From IMG/VR virus record IMGVR_UViG_3300028388_005074, positions 1-52,507 of that record: 52,507 bases of DNA, one strand, 5' to 3'. Of the stretch, positions 1 to 6,476 are shown piece by piece. Every line of letters begins with the position of its first letter. The stretch's first letter is position 1. The notes under the pieces were generated by a model. That model was not told the origin of the DNA. It made no database searches and saw only the letters and a program-made list of their open reading frames with translations. The translations under genes and the position numbers were made by a program. Source of the stretch: a virus.

Positions 1-165
1 CGTGCAGAACTTTGTGAGAGCCAGGGAGAGCTCATGCGAGACGCGTTGCTCAGTATAGCCCGTAGTACGTGTACATGTTCTGAAGCTCCTCGTGTAGCGC
101 TTGGGGCTCTTAGGGCTGCGAAAGTTCTTTCTTGGGGCGAGGAGCAGGAGTTCAGTGAAAAGTAA
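1..165 (+). CDS. Partial hypothetical protein (C-terminal 54 residues)
   Basis: The frame starting at base 1 is open from the window edge to TAA at 163-165, so this is the tail end of a gene that begins outside. The visible part is mostly helical in character (motifs LMRDALLSIAR and RVALGALRAAKVLSW) and ends in a Glu-rich tail. The next gene's GTG start at 155 and its GGAG-type ribosome site lie inside this frame, which is the tight packing seen in phage early-gene clusters. I recognise no family. It resembles the many short helical proteins of unknown function in phage accessory regions, but that is impression only. Confidence 0.55.
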   Translation, partial: RAELCESQGELMRDALLSIARSTCTCSEAPRVALGALRAAKVLSWGEEQEFSEK

Positions 166-316
166 ACAGATTGAATATGCTACGATTGAGCTTGATGGCC
201 TAGAGAAAAGCTGGGTGATTGAGCTTCCGATTCAACAAGCAATTGATATGGAGCAAGACGGATTCGAGATTCAATGGATCGAAAAGTCTTGGATAGATGA
301 TGGAAAAAGACACTAA
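155..316 (+). CDS. Small hypothetical protein, GTG start
   Basis: A 53-residue acidic protein of unknown function. I start it at GTG 155 rather than at the upstream in-frame codon at 101, because CAGGAG at 145-150 is a good ribosome site four bases before the GTG, and the longer form would lie almost entirely inside the upstream gene. The sequence reads as a short beta/alpha domain: EYATIELDGLEKSWVIELP looks like paired strands, followed by a helix with QQAIDME. It overlaps the upstream gene by 11 bases and the downstream one by about 20. Nothing visible assigns a function. Confidence 0.55.
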   Translation: MKSKQIEYATIELDGLEKSWVIELPIQQAIDMEQDGFEIQWIEKSWIDDGKRH

Positions 317-593
317 CGTAACCGCGCCGGATGAAATTTGGGCCAATGTCACTGCTTGGTCTTTCGGCCAAGCGCTTACTGGGGAATGGAATTATCAGGA
401 TGTCGGCTCGCCTGATGATACCAGATACATCCGCGCCGACCTTCTCGAAGCGGATGCCAAGCGAATCGCGGAGTTAGAAGCGGCGCTGTACGCAATTGCT
501 AGCCTTAACTCGTGGGGACGAGAAAGCTGGTGGGCCATACGGGCAAAAGCAATCGCCCGCGACGCACTTGGGGAGGGGAAGACTGATGAGTGA
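297..593 (+). CDS. Hypothetical phage protein with YIRADL/RIAELEAAL motif
   Basis: A 98-residue protein. Residues about 43-66 contain DDTRYIRADLL and RIAELEAAL, a combination seen very often in small uncharacterised phage proteins, usually a short strand (the 'YIRADL' signature) followed by an amphipathic helix. The C-terminal part is rich in Trp and Ala (NSWGRESWWAIRAKAIARDAL). Two adjacent ATGs at 297 and 300 could serve; there is only a weak purine stretch before them, so translation may be coupled to the overlapping upstream gene. Its stop overlaps the next gene's start region. The role is unknown. Confidence 0.6.
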   Translation: MMEKDTNVTAPDEIWANVTAWSFGQALTGEWNYQDVGSPDDTRYIRADLLEADAKRIAELEAALYAIASLNSWGRESWWAIRAKAIARDALGEGKTDE

Positions 594-792
594 TAATGAT
601 ATGTTTGCACTTAGTTTGTTCGGTGTTGCGCTATGTCTCACTGTGGCGTTTGCATCATCTTCAATTTCAAGAGGCAATGAAGTTAGAGCAATGTGCCGAG
701 AGTTTGCGGCCAGAGACATTTACTACAGCGCCTGTGAAAACTGGAACGCGACAAAATCACTACATCAACAGCTTCTTGAGAAGCAAAAATAA
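586..792 (+). CDS. Small single-pass membrane protein
   Basis: A 68-residue protein whose residues about 6-25 (MFALSLFGVALCLTVAFASS) form one hydrophobic segment, long enough for a transmembrane helix or an uncleaved signal anchor. The rest is soluble and contains two Cys (CREFAARDIYYSACEN). I start it at ATG 586, not at the longer upstream codon at 496, because GGAGGGG at 571-577 is a strong ribosome site at a suitable distance and the extension would simply overlap the previous gene. The ATG lies just before the upstream TGA at 591-593. The function is unknown; small membrane proteins in such clusters often modulate the host, but nothing here shows that. Confidence 0.6.
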   Translation: MSDNDMFALSLFGVALCLTVAFASSSISRGNEVRAMCREFAARDIYYSACENWNATKSLHQQLLEKQK

Positions 793-803
793 AGGAGATT
801 ATA

Positions 804-1043
804 ATGACTCGTGAAGAAATGATGACTGCTCTGAGCAATGGCATCTGCAGAGTAATCTTTACCAAAGTCAATGGTGAAGAGCGTGACATGTTGTGCACAC
901 GTGAAATGAGAAATATTCCGGAAGAATGGAGACCTCGGGGCACTGAGAAGTATTCCGACGATGTGATCCGGGCGTTTGATATCAATAAGAGTGAGTGGAG
1001 ATCGTTTAAGGTTGACAATGTTATTTCGTTTACTCCGAGCTAA
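804..1043 (+). CDS. DUF2693-like small protein (SH3-barrel-like)
   Basis: A 79-residue protein beginning MTREEMMTALSNGICRVIFTKVNG and ending with an RAFDINKSEWRSFKVDNVISF-type strand. This pattern (an N-terminal helix, 'CRVIFTKVNGEERDMLCT', then a closing 'vRAfdl..ke.wRsf..d.I') matches the small T4-like proteins annotated as DUF2693 or 'SH3 beta-barrel fold-containing', which resemble WYL-type barrels. Their biochemical role is not known to me. AAGGAG at about 792-797 precedes the ATG at a good distance. The assignment rests on motif memory, not a search. Confidence 0.6.
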   Translation: MTREEMMTALSNGICRVIFTKVNGEERDMLCTREMRNIPEEWRPRGTEKYSDDVIRAFDINKSEWRSFKVDNVISFTPS

Positions 1044-1067
1044 TAAATACAACTAAAAGGAGACGAT

Positions 1068-1277
1068 ATGGAACTGATTATTAGTCCTTGGGTGATGACA
1101 GCAATAGTCGGCGGTGGAATTTTCATTGTTAGTTTTTTGATTGGTCGGTCGTTTGGCACGTATGAAAAAGGAATTGTTGTCGAGGAGCTGATCAAATTGC
1201 TTTGCGAGCAGGGATATCTAAAATATCGCCATCTACCTGATGGCGAAATCGAGCTAATCAAGCTAAACGACAGTTGA
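1068..1277 (+). CDS. Small N-terminal membrane-anchored protein
   Basis: A 69-residue protein. Residues about 8-26 (WVMTAIVGGGIFIVSFLIG) form a clear membrane helix. The remaining 40 residues form a soluble cytoplasmic-type tail with YEKGIVVEELIKLLCEQGYLKYRHLPDGEIELIKL, which looks like a helix followed by a beta hairpin. AAAGGAGACGAT before the ATG is a strong ribosome site. An AATAAATAC stretch at about 1042-1050 resembles a degenerate T4-type late -10 element. The stop codon overlaps the -35 box of the next promoter. The function is unknown. Confidence 0.6.
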   Translation: MELIISPWVMTAIVGGGIFIVSFLIGRSFGTYEKGIVVEELIKLLCEQGYLKYRHLPDGEIELIKLNDS

Positions 1278-1302
1278 CCTTTATTCAAAAACATGCTATA
1301 GT
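1274..1302 (+). promoter_or_regulatory. Strong sigma70-type promoter with extended -10
   Basis: TTGACC at 1274-1279 and TATAGT at 1297-1302 are separated by 17 bases, and TGC directly before the -10 makes it an extended -10. A second, overlapping TATAGT follows at 1302-1307. It lies between the small-gene cluster and the gene at 1329 and would drive the 1329-gp33-gp32 transcript. It looks like a host-polymerase (early or middle) promoter, unlike the TATAAATA late promoters elsewhere in the window. Confidence 0.75.
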
Positions 1303-1328
1303 ATAGTATATGATGAAAGAGGTGAGAC

Positions 1329-1961
1329 ATGGCTCGTAAACCACAAACTGCCGAACAGATTGCTGCGCGTGTTGCAAAGATGAAAGCAACAAAGGCTGCC
1401 AAAAAGGCCGCGGCGCTTGAGCAAATTGGTGCCAAGACGACTAAGCCAAAAAAGGTCCGCACTAAACGAACGATGACTGCGGCTCAAAAAGCAGCCGCGG
1501 CCGAGCGACTACAGAAGGCACGCGAAGCAAAAGGTCCGTCGACCAATAGCACGATCGACGAAACAGTTCGCAATTTGCCGAGCGATGATCTGTTTAGCTT
1601 GACGAACGTCCGTCAGTGGATCAAGACGAATAAGCAGCTGTTGCAGGCGATGAGAGACTTCAAGAATAGCAAAGATAGTTCAGAGCGCGCGCGTTATACT
1701 GACATCGAGACGTATGTAGCTAACTTGGAGGCTTATCTTCGCACTGGTGTTTATCTTGACCATCGCTATGGCGAAGAACGTCAGAGCAAGGTTAAGATGG
1801 TTTCAGTTGCCATGTCGTATTATCCGGATGGCACGCCTAAGCGTTCTGCTGGCGTGTGGTATTCGGACATTGGAGTTTATACAGACGAAATGGCACAGAG
1901 AGATCATGAGCAACGAAGAGAAGCAATTTCTAACAAAAGCAAAATTCGCAAAGCTGGTTGA
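1329..1961 (+). CDS. Basic Lys/Ala-rich protein upstream of gp33
   Basis: A 210-residue protein. Residues 1-70 are extremely rich in Lys, Ala, Arg and Gln (AKMKATKAAKKAAALEQ, KAAAAERLQKAREAKG) and read as a flexible or helical, histone-like basic arm. Residues about 75-205 form a folded domain with LPSDDLFSLTNVRQWIK and YPDGTPKRSAGVWYSDIGVYTDEM. The latter resembles proteins found beside gene 33 in marine T4-like phages. In T4 the small DNA-binding protein DsbA precedes gene 33, so a DNA-binding role is a reasonable positional guess, but I see no homology to DsbA. GAGGTGAG before the ATG is the ribosome site. The 3' end overlaps gene 33 by 56 bases. Confidence 0.7.
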   Translation: MARKPQTAEQIAARVAKMKATKAAKKAAALEQIGAKTTKPKKVRTKRTMTAAQKAAAAERLQKAREAKGPSTNSTIDETVRNLPSDDLFSLTNVRQWIKTNKQLLQAMRDFKNSKDSSERARYTDIETYVANLEAYLRTGVYLDHRYGEERQSKVKMVSVAMSYYPDGTPKRSAGVWYSDIGVYTDEMAQRDHEQRREAISNKSKIRKAG

Positions 1962-2142
1962 AGAAATCGTTCGACGAGACAACCAGACGTACATTGATGC
2001 AGTAATTGTTGCATGCGAAGAAAATGAGGTGGACTTGGAGGATGCGCGCAAGTTCATTTCACCTATTATCAAAAACAAGCTTGAAGCGGAAGCGATGAGC
2101 TTGAATTTTTTGCCAAAACAGAACACGTTACCTGTTGATTAA
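1906..2142 (+). CDS. 33: Late promoter transcription accessory protein gp33-like
   Basis: A 78-residue protein. In T4, gp33 binds the RNA polymerase beta flap and links the late sigma factor gp55 to the sliding clamp, allowing late promoters to fire. The short helical protein here, with FLTKAKFAKLVEEIV, YIDAVIVACEENEVDLED and a C-terminal KFISPIIKNKLEAEAMSLNFLP, matches the gp33 proteins of cyanophage-type T4-likes, whose 'FI.P.IK.KlEaEA..LN.L' helix is the clearest signature. I place the start at ATG 1906, since the longer reading from 1747 sits entirely within the upstream gene. The many TATAAATA boxes in this window fit a phage that uses gp33/gp55 transcription. Confidence 0.75.
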   Translation: MSNEEKQFLTKAKFAKLVEEIVRRDNQTYIDAVIVACEENEVDLEDARKFISPIIKNKLEAEAMSLNFLPKQNTLPVD

Positions 2143-2213
2143 ACGGCATACATACCCCATTATTATGGATACTGTGGACAAACATAGATACGAAAAGATA
2201 CGGAGAAATACAT

Positions 2214-3095
2214 ATGGATTTTAAATCGCTTAAGCGTAATCGCACTGACCTTAGCAAGCTAGTAGAAGATGCAAAGCAAGCAGCAGGTCAGCAAGGTGGG
2301 CCGCGGGAAGACGATCGCTTCTGGCAGCCAACTCGTGGAAAAGATGGTAACGGATATGCCGTCATCCGCTTCCTCCCAGGCAAAGAAGACAACGGAACGC
2401 CGTGGATCCGCTATTGGGATCATGCGTTCAAAGGCCCGACCGGACAGTGGTACATTGAAAAGTCACTGACTTCTATTGGTCAGCCTGACCCCGTCAGCGA
2501 ATTGAACAGCAAAGACTGGAACAGTGGAATCGAGTCTATGAAGGCTGTTGTTCGCCAGCGCAAGCGCAATCTGCGCTACATTGCTAATATTCTTGTTCTT
2601 CACGATCCCGCAAATCCGGAAAACGATGGCCAGGTCAAGCTATATCGCTTTGGCAAGAAGATTTTTGACAAGATCACTCTTGCAATGCAGCCAGAGTTTC
2701 CTGATGAGGATCCAATTAACCCATTTGATATGTGGGAAGGCGCGGACTTTGTTCTAAAGATTCGCCAGGTAGAGGGATATCCCAACTACGACACTTCTAC
2801 GTTCAAGTCAGCTTCTCCTCTGAAGGGTGGTGATGACGCTGAGCTGGAAGAGATCTTCAACAAGCAGCATTCAATGGCCGAATGGGTCGATCCTGCAAAC
2901 TACAAGAGCTACGATGAGCTAAAGTCTCGTCTGCAGATTGTTCTTGGGGAGAGTGCTCCGCGGACTGTCAGAGAAGAAGTCTCGCTGGATCAGCAGGAGG
3001 CCCCTCGCGAGATGCCTACCGCAGAGAACACGTCGTTGGATGATGATCCAGATGATACGATGAGTTACTTTGCCAAACTGGCCAACGAAGATTGA
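2214..3095 (+). CDS. 32: Single-stranded DNA-binding protein gp32
   Basis: A 293-residue protein that coats ssDNA during replication, recombination and repair. The N-terminal LKRNRTDLSKLVED corresponds to the T4 gp32 cooperativity region (basic residues followed by Ser/Thr). The OB-fold core includes YAVIRFLPGKEDNGTPWIRY and RNLRYIANILVLHDP. The C-terminal tail (DDDPDDTMSYFAKLANED) is acidic, as expected for the partner-binding tail. The T4 zinc site (one His, three Cys) is absent: the protein contains no Cys at all. GGAG at 2202-2205 is the ribosome site; a weak host-type promoter (TTGATT, 17 bases, CATTAT) lies at 2135-2163. A terminator follows directly. Confidence 0.93.
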   Translation: MDFKSLKRNRTDLSKLVEDAKQAAGQQGGPREDDRFWQPTRGKDGNGYAVIRFLPGKEDNGTPWIRYWDHAFKGPTGQWYIEKSLTSIGQPDPVSELNSKDWNSGIESMKAVVRQRKRNLRYIANILVLHDPANPENDGQVKLYRFGKKIFDKITLAMQPEFPDEDPINPFDMWEGADFVLKIRQVEGYPNYDTSTFKSASPLKGGDDAELEEIFNKQHSMAEWVDPANYKSYDELKSRLQIVLGESAPRTVREEVSLDQQEAPREMPTAENTSLDDDPDDTMSYFAKLANED

Positions 3096-3098
3096 TAG

Positions 3099-3123
3099 AA
3101 AGCCCCGAGAGGGGCTTTTTTTT
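3099..3123 (+). terminator. Rho-independent terminator after gene 32
   Basis: AAAGCCCC, loop GAGA, GGGGCTTT, then a run of eight T (3116-3123). It stops the gp32 transcript. The T-run overlaps the stop codon of the convergent minus-strand tape-measure gene, so the site separates the two converging units, but the opposite orientation lacks a good T-tract. Confidence 0.9.
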
Positions 3124-4855
3124 ATCTACCCCATTGATACTGTATGCCATTTCCGCGCGCCATGTGCTTGTCGTATGTCTCGACGGGCATTGTAATCATT
3201 GTTGTTCCACCTCCACTAGGAGCTAGTGCTGGGGTCGGAGCAGAAGGAACATTGTTGACGACAATTGTTTGAGTAAACGCTCTTTGTATTTGTTCTAGAG
3301 CTTCTACACTGCGTTGTAGGGCGGCTGCAGTTTCTGACTGCAGCTTTTCTATTGCCGCACCAGTCTCCTGGTTTCGTGCTTCTATTTGAGCTCTTGTTGT
3401 TTGTATTGTTTTTTGATCACCGATTCCGATTTCGAACGGTGGTATTATTTCGTGTTCACCGCCACCCAACCATTTTGGTTTAGGAACTGTAATTTGCGGA
3501 AAGCTAAACCTAAAGTTTTCAGCTAATAACAAATACAATTGATCAGGAATGTTTTGGAATTTGCTAATTAAAAACTCAAATGATATTTTAAAATCGTTGA
3601 TTAACTTTGTTGCATAATAATCTAAATTAGCAGCTATGAGATCTTTAATTGACATGAATCCTGTCACTACGGATGAGATCATTCCCACGGCGCCATCTTT
3701 TACCGCGACTAATCTATTTGATATGTTTTCGAATCCTCCGAGGACAACATCAGAGATTCCTTTCATTACAGCGTCCGCGTCTAGATTGGCAAAAGTTTTC
3801 GACAAACTATCTTTTATTGCTGTAAATTTTGCAGGGATCTCGGCGGTTAGAAAATCTGTAAATGCTGTCCACTTATCCGACAAAAATGTTGTAAAATTAT
3901 CCCAAGCTCCTGTAATCATCGAAGTTAGTTGTGGAAACTTTTCTCCGATTGATGTTAACATTCCCCCCATTACAGACTGTATTCCGTCTGACGTCTCAAA
4001 GAACTTACGCTCATACCAACCCATAAACGTTCCATCTTCACCAAAATTTATACCGAACATATTAAAGATTCCGGTAATTGCACCATCAAAGATTGTTCGA
4101 ACTCCATTCATTAAACCAAACAATATTGTTTCCATCCCGCCAACAAAATCGCCGTCGATGAACTTTGAAAGCCCTGATATTACCCCTCCCACTGCAGTAG
4201 CAAGGCCCTCTATAGTGCGGCCAAGAAACCCTTGAATCGCAGCAACTGTATTATTCCAGCCTTCAACTATTCCAGCTATTGCGACACTCATCGTGTTTGT
4301 GTCGAGCAACCCATCAAACCAAGATGCTAGCTTTGTCCATGCTGGAACAATTGTTTCATTCCATGTTTTTCTTATCGACTCTACAGATTGCTGCACAGCT
4401 GGGTTTTGGTGAATGTCACGTAGTACATCAAACGCAAGGAACAGGCCGCCGAGCAGCAAGCCCCCACCTGCCATACGAGACACCCACTTTATTAATCCCC
4501 CAAACGGTAGTAAGTATTTCGTAACACTAGCTAACATTCCTGCCAGCCCTCCAATCGCTTTTGTAACTGGCGCAATAAACCGGCCGACATCGACAACATA
4601 TCGACTGAGAAATCCAGCCTGTTCAGTTACTTCGCGTTTAGATGAACCAACACCGTCTGAGATCAAAGAGCCATCAGCGCCTCGAATACGATTGCGTTGT
4701 TCAATCTTGTCTTCCAGCCCCCTAAGACCTTCACCTTGTTGCGTTACAAACCAATCACTAAACGATTGCCGAATCTGATCGAGAATCGTATTAGTTTCTT
4801 TTTGCTGATCGCTGTTTTCAGCTAATTGCTTTGAAATGTCGGCAAGAGTTGACAT
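3122..4855 (-). CDS. 29: Tail tape measure protein (gp29-like)
   Basis: A 577-residue protein, close to T4 gp29 (590), that would set tail-tube length and occupy the tube lumen. The N-terminal 90 residues are coiled-coil-like (QLAENSDQQKETNTILDQIRQ). Residues about 92-144 hold two strongly hydrophobic segments (GGLAGMLASVTKYLLPFGG and GGLLLGGLFLAFDVL), as usual for tape measures. The rest is long helical, amphipathic sequence, and the C-terminal end has coiled coil (ETGAAIEKLQSETAAALQRS). At about 1.5 A per residue it predicts a tail near 87 nm. GAGGA lies nine bases before the ATG, inside the 3' end of the gp51-like frame. Its place after gp26/gp51 supports the assignment. Confidence 0.8.
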   Translation of the reverse strand: MSTLADISKQLAENSDQQKETNTILDQIRQSFSDWFVTQQGEGLRGLEDKIEQRNRIRGADGSLISDGVGSSKREVTEQAGFLSRYVVDVGRFIAPVTKAIGGLAGMLASVTKYLLPFGGLIKWVSRMAGGGLLLGGLFLAFDVLRDIHQNPAVQQSVESIRKTWNETIVPAWTKLASWFDGLLDTNTMSVAIAGIVEGWNNTVAAIQGFLGRTIEGLATAVGGVISGLSKFIDGDFVGGMETILFGLMNGVRTIFDGAITGIFNMFGINFGEDGTFMGWYERKFFETSDGIQSVMGGMLTSIGEKFPQLTSMITGAWDNFTTFLSDKWTAFTDFLTAEIPAKFTAIKDSLSKTFANLDADAVMKGISDVVLGGFENISNRLVAVKDGAVGMISSVVTGFMSIKDLIAANLDYYATKLINDFKISFEFLISKFQNIPDQLYLLLAENFRFSFPQITVPKPKWLGGGEHEIIPPFEIGIGDQKTIQTTRAQIEARNQETGAAIEKLQSETAAALQRSVEALEQIQRAFTQTIVVNNVPSAPTPALAPSGGGTTMITMPVETYDKHMARGNGIQYQWGR

Positions 4856-4856
4856 T

Positions 4857-5045
4857 TTATATATTCCTCTGTCGGTCGATTGCTTCTTCTTTGCGTTTTA
4901 TATAATCTTTTAGTAGCGTAATGTAAACTTCTCTTTCCCACGGTAGCATATTCTCTATCTCATGCAATGACAAATTAAAATCAATCATTAATGTAAAGTT
5001 AGTTTGATAATAATTAACTAAATCTTCATGAGATAGAGCAATTAG
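4857..5045 (-). CDS. 51: gp51-like segment, probably the -1 frameshift extension of gp26
   Basis: This frame is open from the end of gene 26 to TAA at 4857-4859, 62 codons, one base before the tape-measure ATG. It encodes HEDLVNYYQTNFTLMID, LSLHEIENMLPWEREVYITL and LKDYIKRKEEA. The 'sl.EIE.M.PWER.iYi.LL..yi' pattern is what I remember for the small gp51-type hub-assembly proteins of T4-like phages, and it resembles the second domain of frameshifted tail assembly chaperones. There is no ATG, GTG or TTG start near its beginning. The first ATG (4988) would give only 43 residues and has no ribosome site. Expression is therefore most simply explained by a -1 frameshift from gene 26 (235 + 62 = 297 residues). 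Confidence 0.75.
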   Translation of the reverse strand, partial: LIALSHEDLVNYYQTNFTLMIDFNLSLHEIENMLPWEREVYITLLKDYIKRKEEAIDRQRNI

Positions 5046-5051
5046 AAAAAA
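4953..5051 (-). promoter_or_regulatory. Predicted programmed -1 ribosomal frameshift signal (gene 26 to 51)
   Basis: On the minus strand the slippery heptamer T TTT TTC lies at 5051-5045, followed immediately by the gene 26 stop TAA (5044-5042). Six bases after the heptamer begins CTCTATCTCATG (5038-5027), which is perfectly complementary to CATGAGATAGAG (4964-4953): a 12-bp stem with a 62-base loop large enough for a pseudoknot. Slippage of both tRNA-Phe by one base re-pairs TTT and TTT and continues CTA ATT GCT into the gp51-like frame. Heptamer type, spacer length and stem are all those of known -1 sites. Confidence 0.8.
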
Positions 5052-5749
5052 TCGTTGATTCCTTCCAATACAACGTCAAAATGATGGTTGCACGAACCAC
5101 AAGTCACATCAACCTTATGTGTTAGTTTGGGGATGTTATCAATATAATCACGGATCTTTGCGAATTGGTCTCTTGTTAATGCTTCAAGAAAGTTAACGAT
5201 TTCCGCACGTGGCTCATCAGCAAAGTTAATGACCTCGTCGTCGGTCATTAAGCAATCCATACATTGAATAATCATATCAAAAGTCATGTTGGTAATTGAC
5301 TCTTGTTTAGTAACGAGTCCAGATATAATATTGTAGGATGGCCATTTCATTTTGAGAATGATTTTGTCTGTCAATGGTATTTTGTTTGTATGGCCATCAG
5401 GAACTGAAACTGTTATATCGTCTAAATTAACAGTAAACTGAACAGAATCAGAGCAGTTAGGACACTTAGTCGAAACAGTTGCTTTCTCTCCAACTGATTT
5501 AGATCTAATTTGTAAAAACAAATACTCAACATCAAATGTGGTTAGGTCTTTGACGTTTAATTCATCAAAGACGCACGATTTTATTGTATCCGTGACAGCA
5601 TTTAATATTTGAGATTGATCTTGACTCTCAAACGCCAGCATTAGCAATTTTTCTTCTTTGACCAAGTAAGGTCTGTACATCACTTGCTGTTGCGTTGATG
5701 GGATTGTAATCTTGTACTTTGGGACTTCATTTATTTTTGGTAAAGCCAT
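5042..5749 (-). CDS. 26: Baseplate hub assembly protein gp26-like / tail assembly chaperone
   Basis: A 235-residue protein of the T4 gp26 baseplate type: an N-terminal PSTQQQVMYRPYLVKEEKLL segment and a helical middle. It has two Cys pairs, C96/C99 (KCPNCSDSV) and C217/C220 (TCGSCNHHF), that look like a zinc ribbon split between the centre and the C-terminus. In T4, gp26 acts in hub formation with gp51, 27, 28 and 29. Here it ends in TTT TTC TAA at a predicted -1 frameshift site, and the extended product would carry the gp51-like segment. It begins ten bases after the gp54-like gene and lies just before the tape measure. Confidence 0.85.
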   Translation of the reverse strand: MALPKINEVPKYKITIPSTQQQVMYRPYLVKEEKLLMLAFESQDQSQILNAVTDTIKSCVFDELNVKDLTTFDVEYLFLQIRSKSVGEKATVSTKCPNCSDSVQFTVNLDDITVSVPDGHTNKIPLTDKIILKMKWPSYNIISGLVTKQESITNMTFDMIIQCMDCLMTDDEVINFADEPRAEIVNFLEALTRDQFAKIRDYIDNIPKLTHKVDVTCGSCNHHFDVVLEGINDFF

Positions 5750-5759
5750 TATCTATATC

Positions 5760-6476
5760 CTATTTGGTAATGTTTGTCAAAATGCTTCCTATTGCTAGGT
5801 TGGTCAAATCATTTGTTTGGGATTGTTGGTTGAAATTTGAATACCACCGAGCGTATGTTACTGACACTCGCAATTCAATAAGACCATCCAATTCATTGTT
5901 GAGCGCAATTCCCTCAACTGTTGTTGGCCACGCGTCTTCTAGTGTGCACGTGTATATTACGTTTGCGCTGGTCAAAAAATCCAAGTCAAACTCTTGCTGA
6001 GCAAAGTTGATGGGGCCTAGATTCGGAAGTCTATTAATAACAGACGTTGGGAGTCCGGCAAGAGGAAATTGCTTGTTTAATAGTGGGAACCCAAATCCCT
6101 TTCTCAATTGACTAATGGTAATCTGTTTTGCATAATCAGATTTATAACCAATTTGATAAGTTGCTGGGTTGTACGCTAATTGCTGCCATTGTTCAAAATA
6201 CCTTTTTACACCATAATCATTCAACACAAGAAACGACATTGTGACATCATCTGTCGCAGATCCATAAGCAATTTTTTCTCTTTTTGTGCCAATTTCCCTG
6301 TCGTATGATAATATTTGACGGCCAGGTAAGGTAACGTCTCTACACAGCAGATTTAATTCGGAACTTGCGGCGGCGGCGCCTGGTAGCCGCGGAAGACTAA
6401 CAGTAAATAGGTTCGGCCGCGCCACGCCGTTTTTTGCGGAAAATAAACCTTTTAATTGCTCAACACTAGCTACCAT
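5760..6476 (-). CDS. 54: Baseplate tail tube initiator gp54-like (tube-fold protein)
   Basis: A 238-residue protein with the tube-protein fold signatures NGVARPNLFTVSLPRLPG and LLCRDVTLPGRQI, which closely parallel the tail tube protein at 46516 (ARPNLFKVTINFP, LCETAQLPG). It continues with MSFLVLNDYGVKRYFEQWQQ (as in T4 gp54 'isFr.d..c..y.am..W') and ends with VSVTYARWYSNF. A second tube-like protein encoded beside hub genes is expected to be gp54, the factor on which tube polymerisation starts. It overlaps the preceding gene by 11 bases. A gp19 paralogue of another role is possible but less likely. Confidence 0.72.
   Translation of the reverse strand: MVASVEQLKGLFSAKNGVARPNLFTVSLPRLPGAAAASSELNLLCRDVTLPGRQILSYDREIGTKREKIAYGSATDDVTMSFLVLNDYGVKRYFEQWQQLAYNPATYQIGYKSDYAKQITISQLRKGFGFPLLNKQFPLAGLPTSVINRLPNLGPINFAQQEFDLDFLTSANVIYTCTLEDAWPTTVEGIALNNELDGLIELRVSVTYARWYSNFNQQSQTNDLTNLAIGSILTNITK

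Noticed and set aside
3636-4235. 199-codon plus-strand frame opposite the tape measure gene
   Set aside because: The product reads as an antisense of helical coding sequence, has no ribosome site, and the minus-strand gene is clearly real.
5760-6476. A second major tail tube gene (gp19 duplicate)
   Set aside because: It has extra loops and the gp54-like middle segment, and it sits among hub genes, so the tube initiator role fits better.
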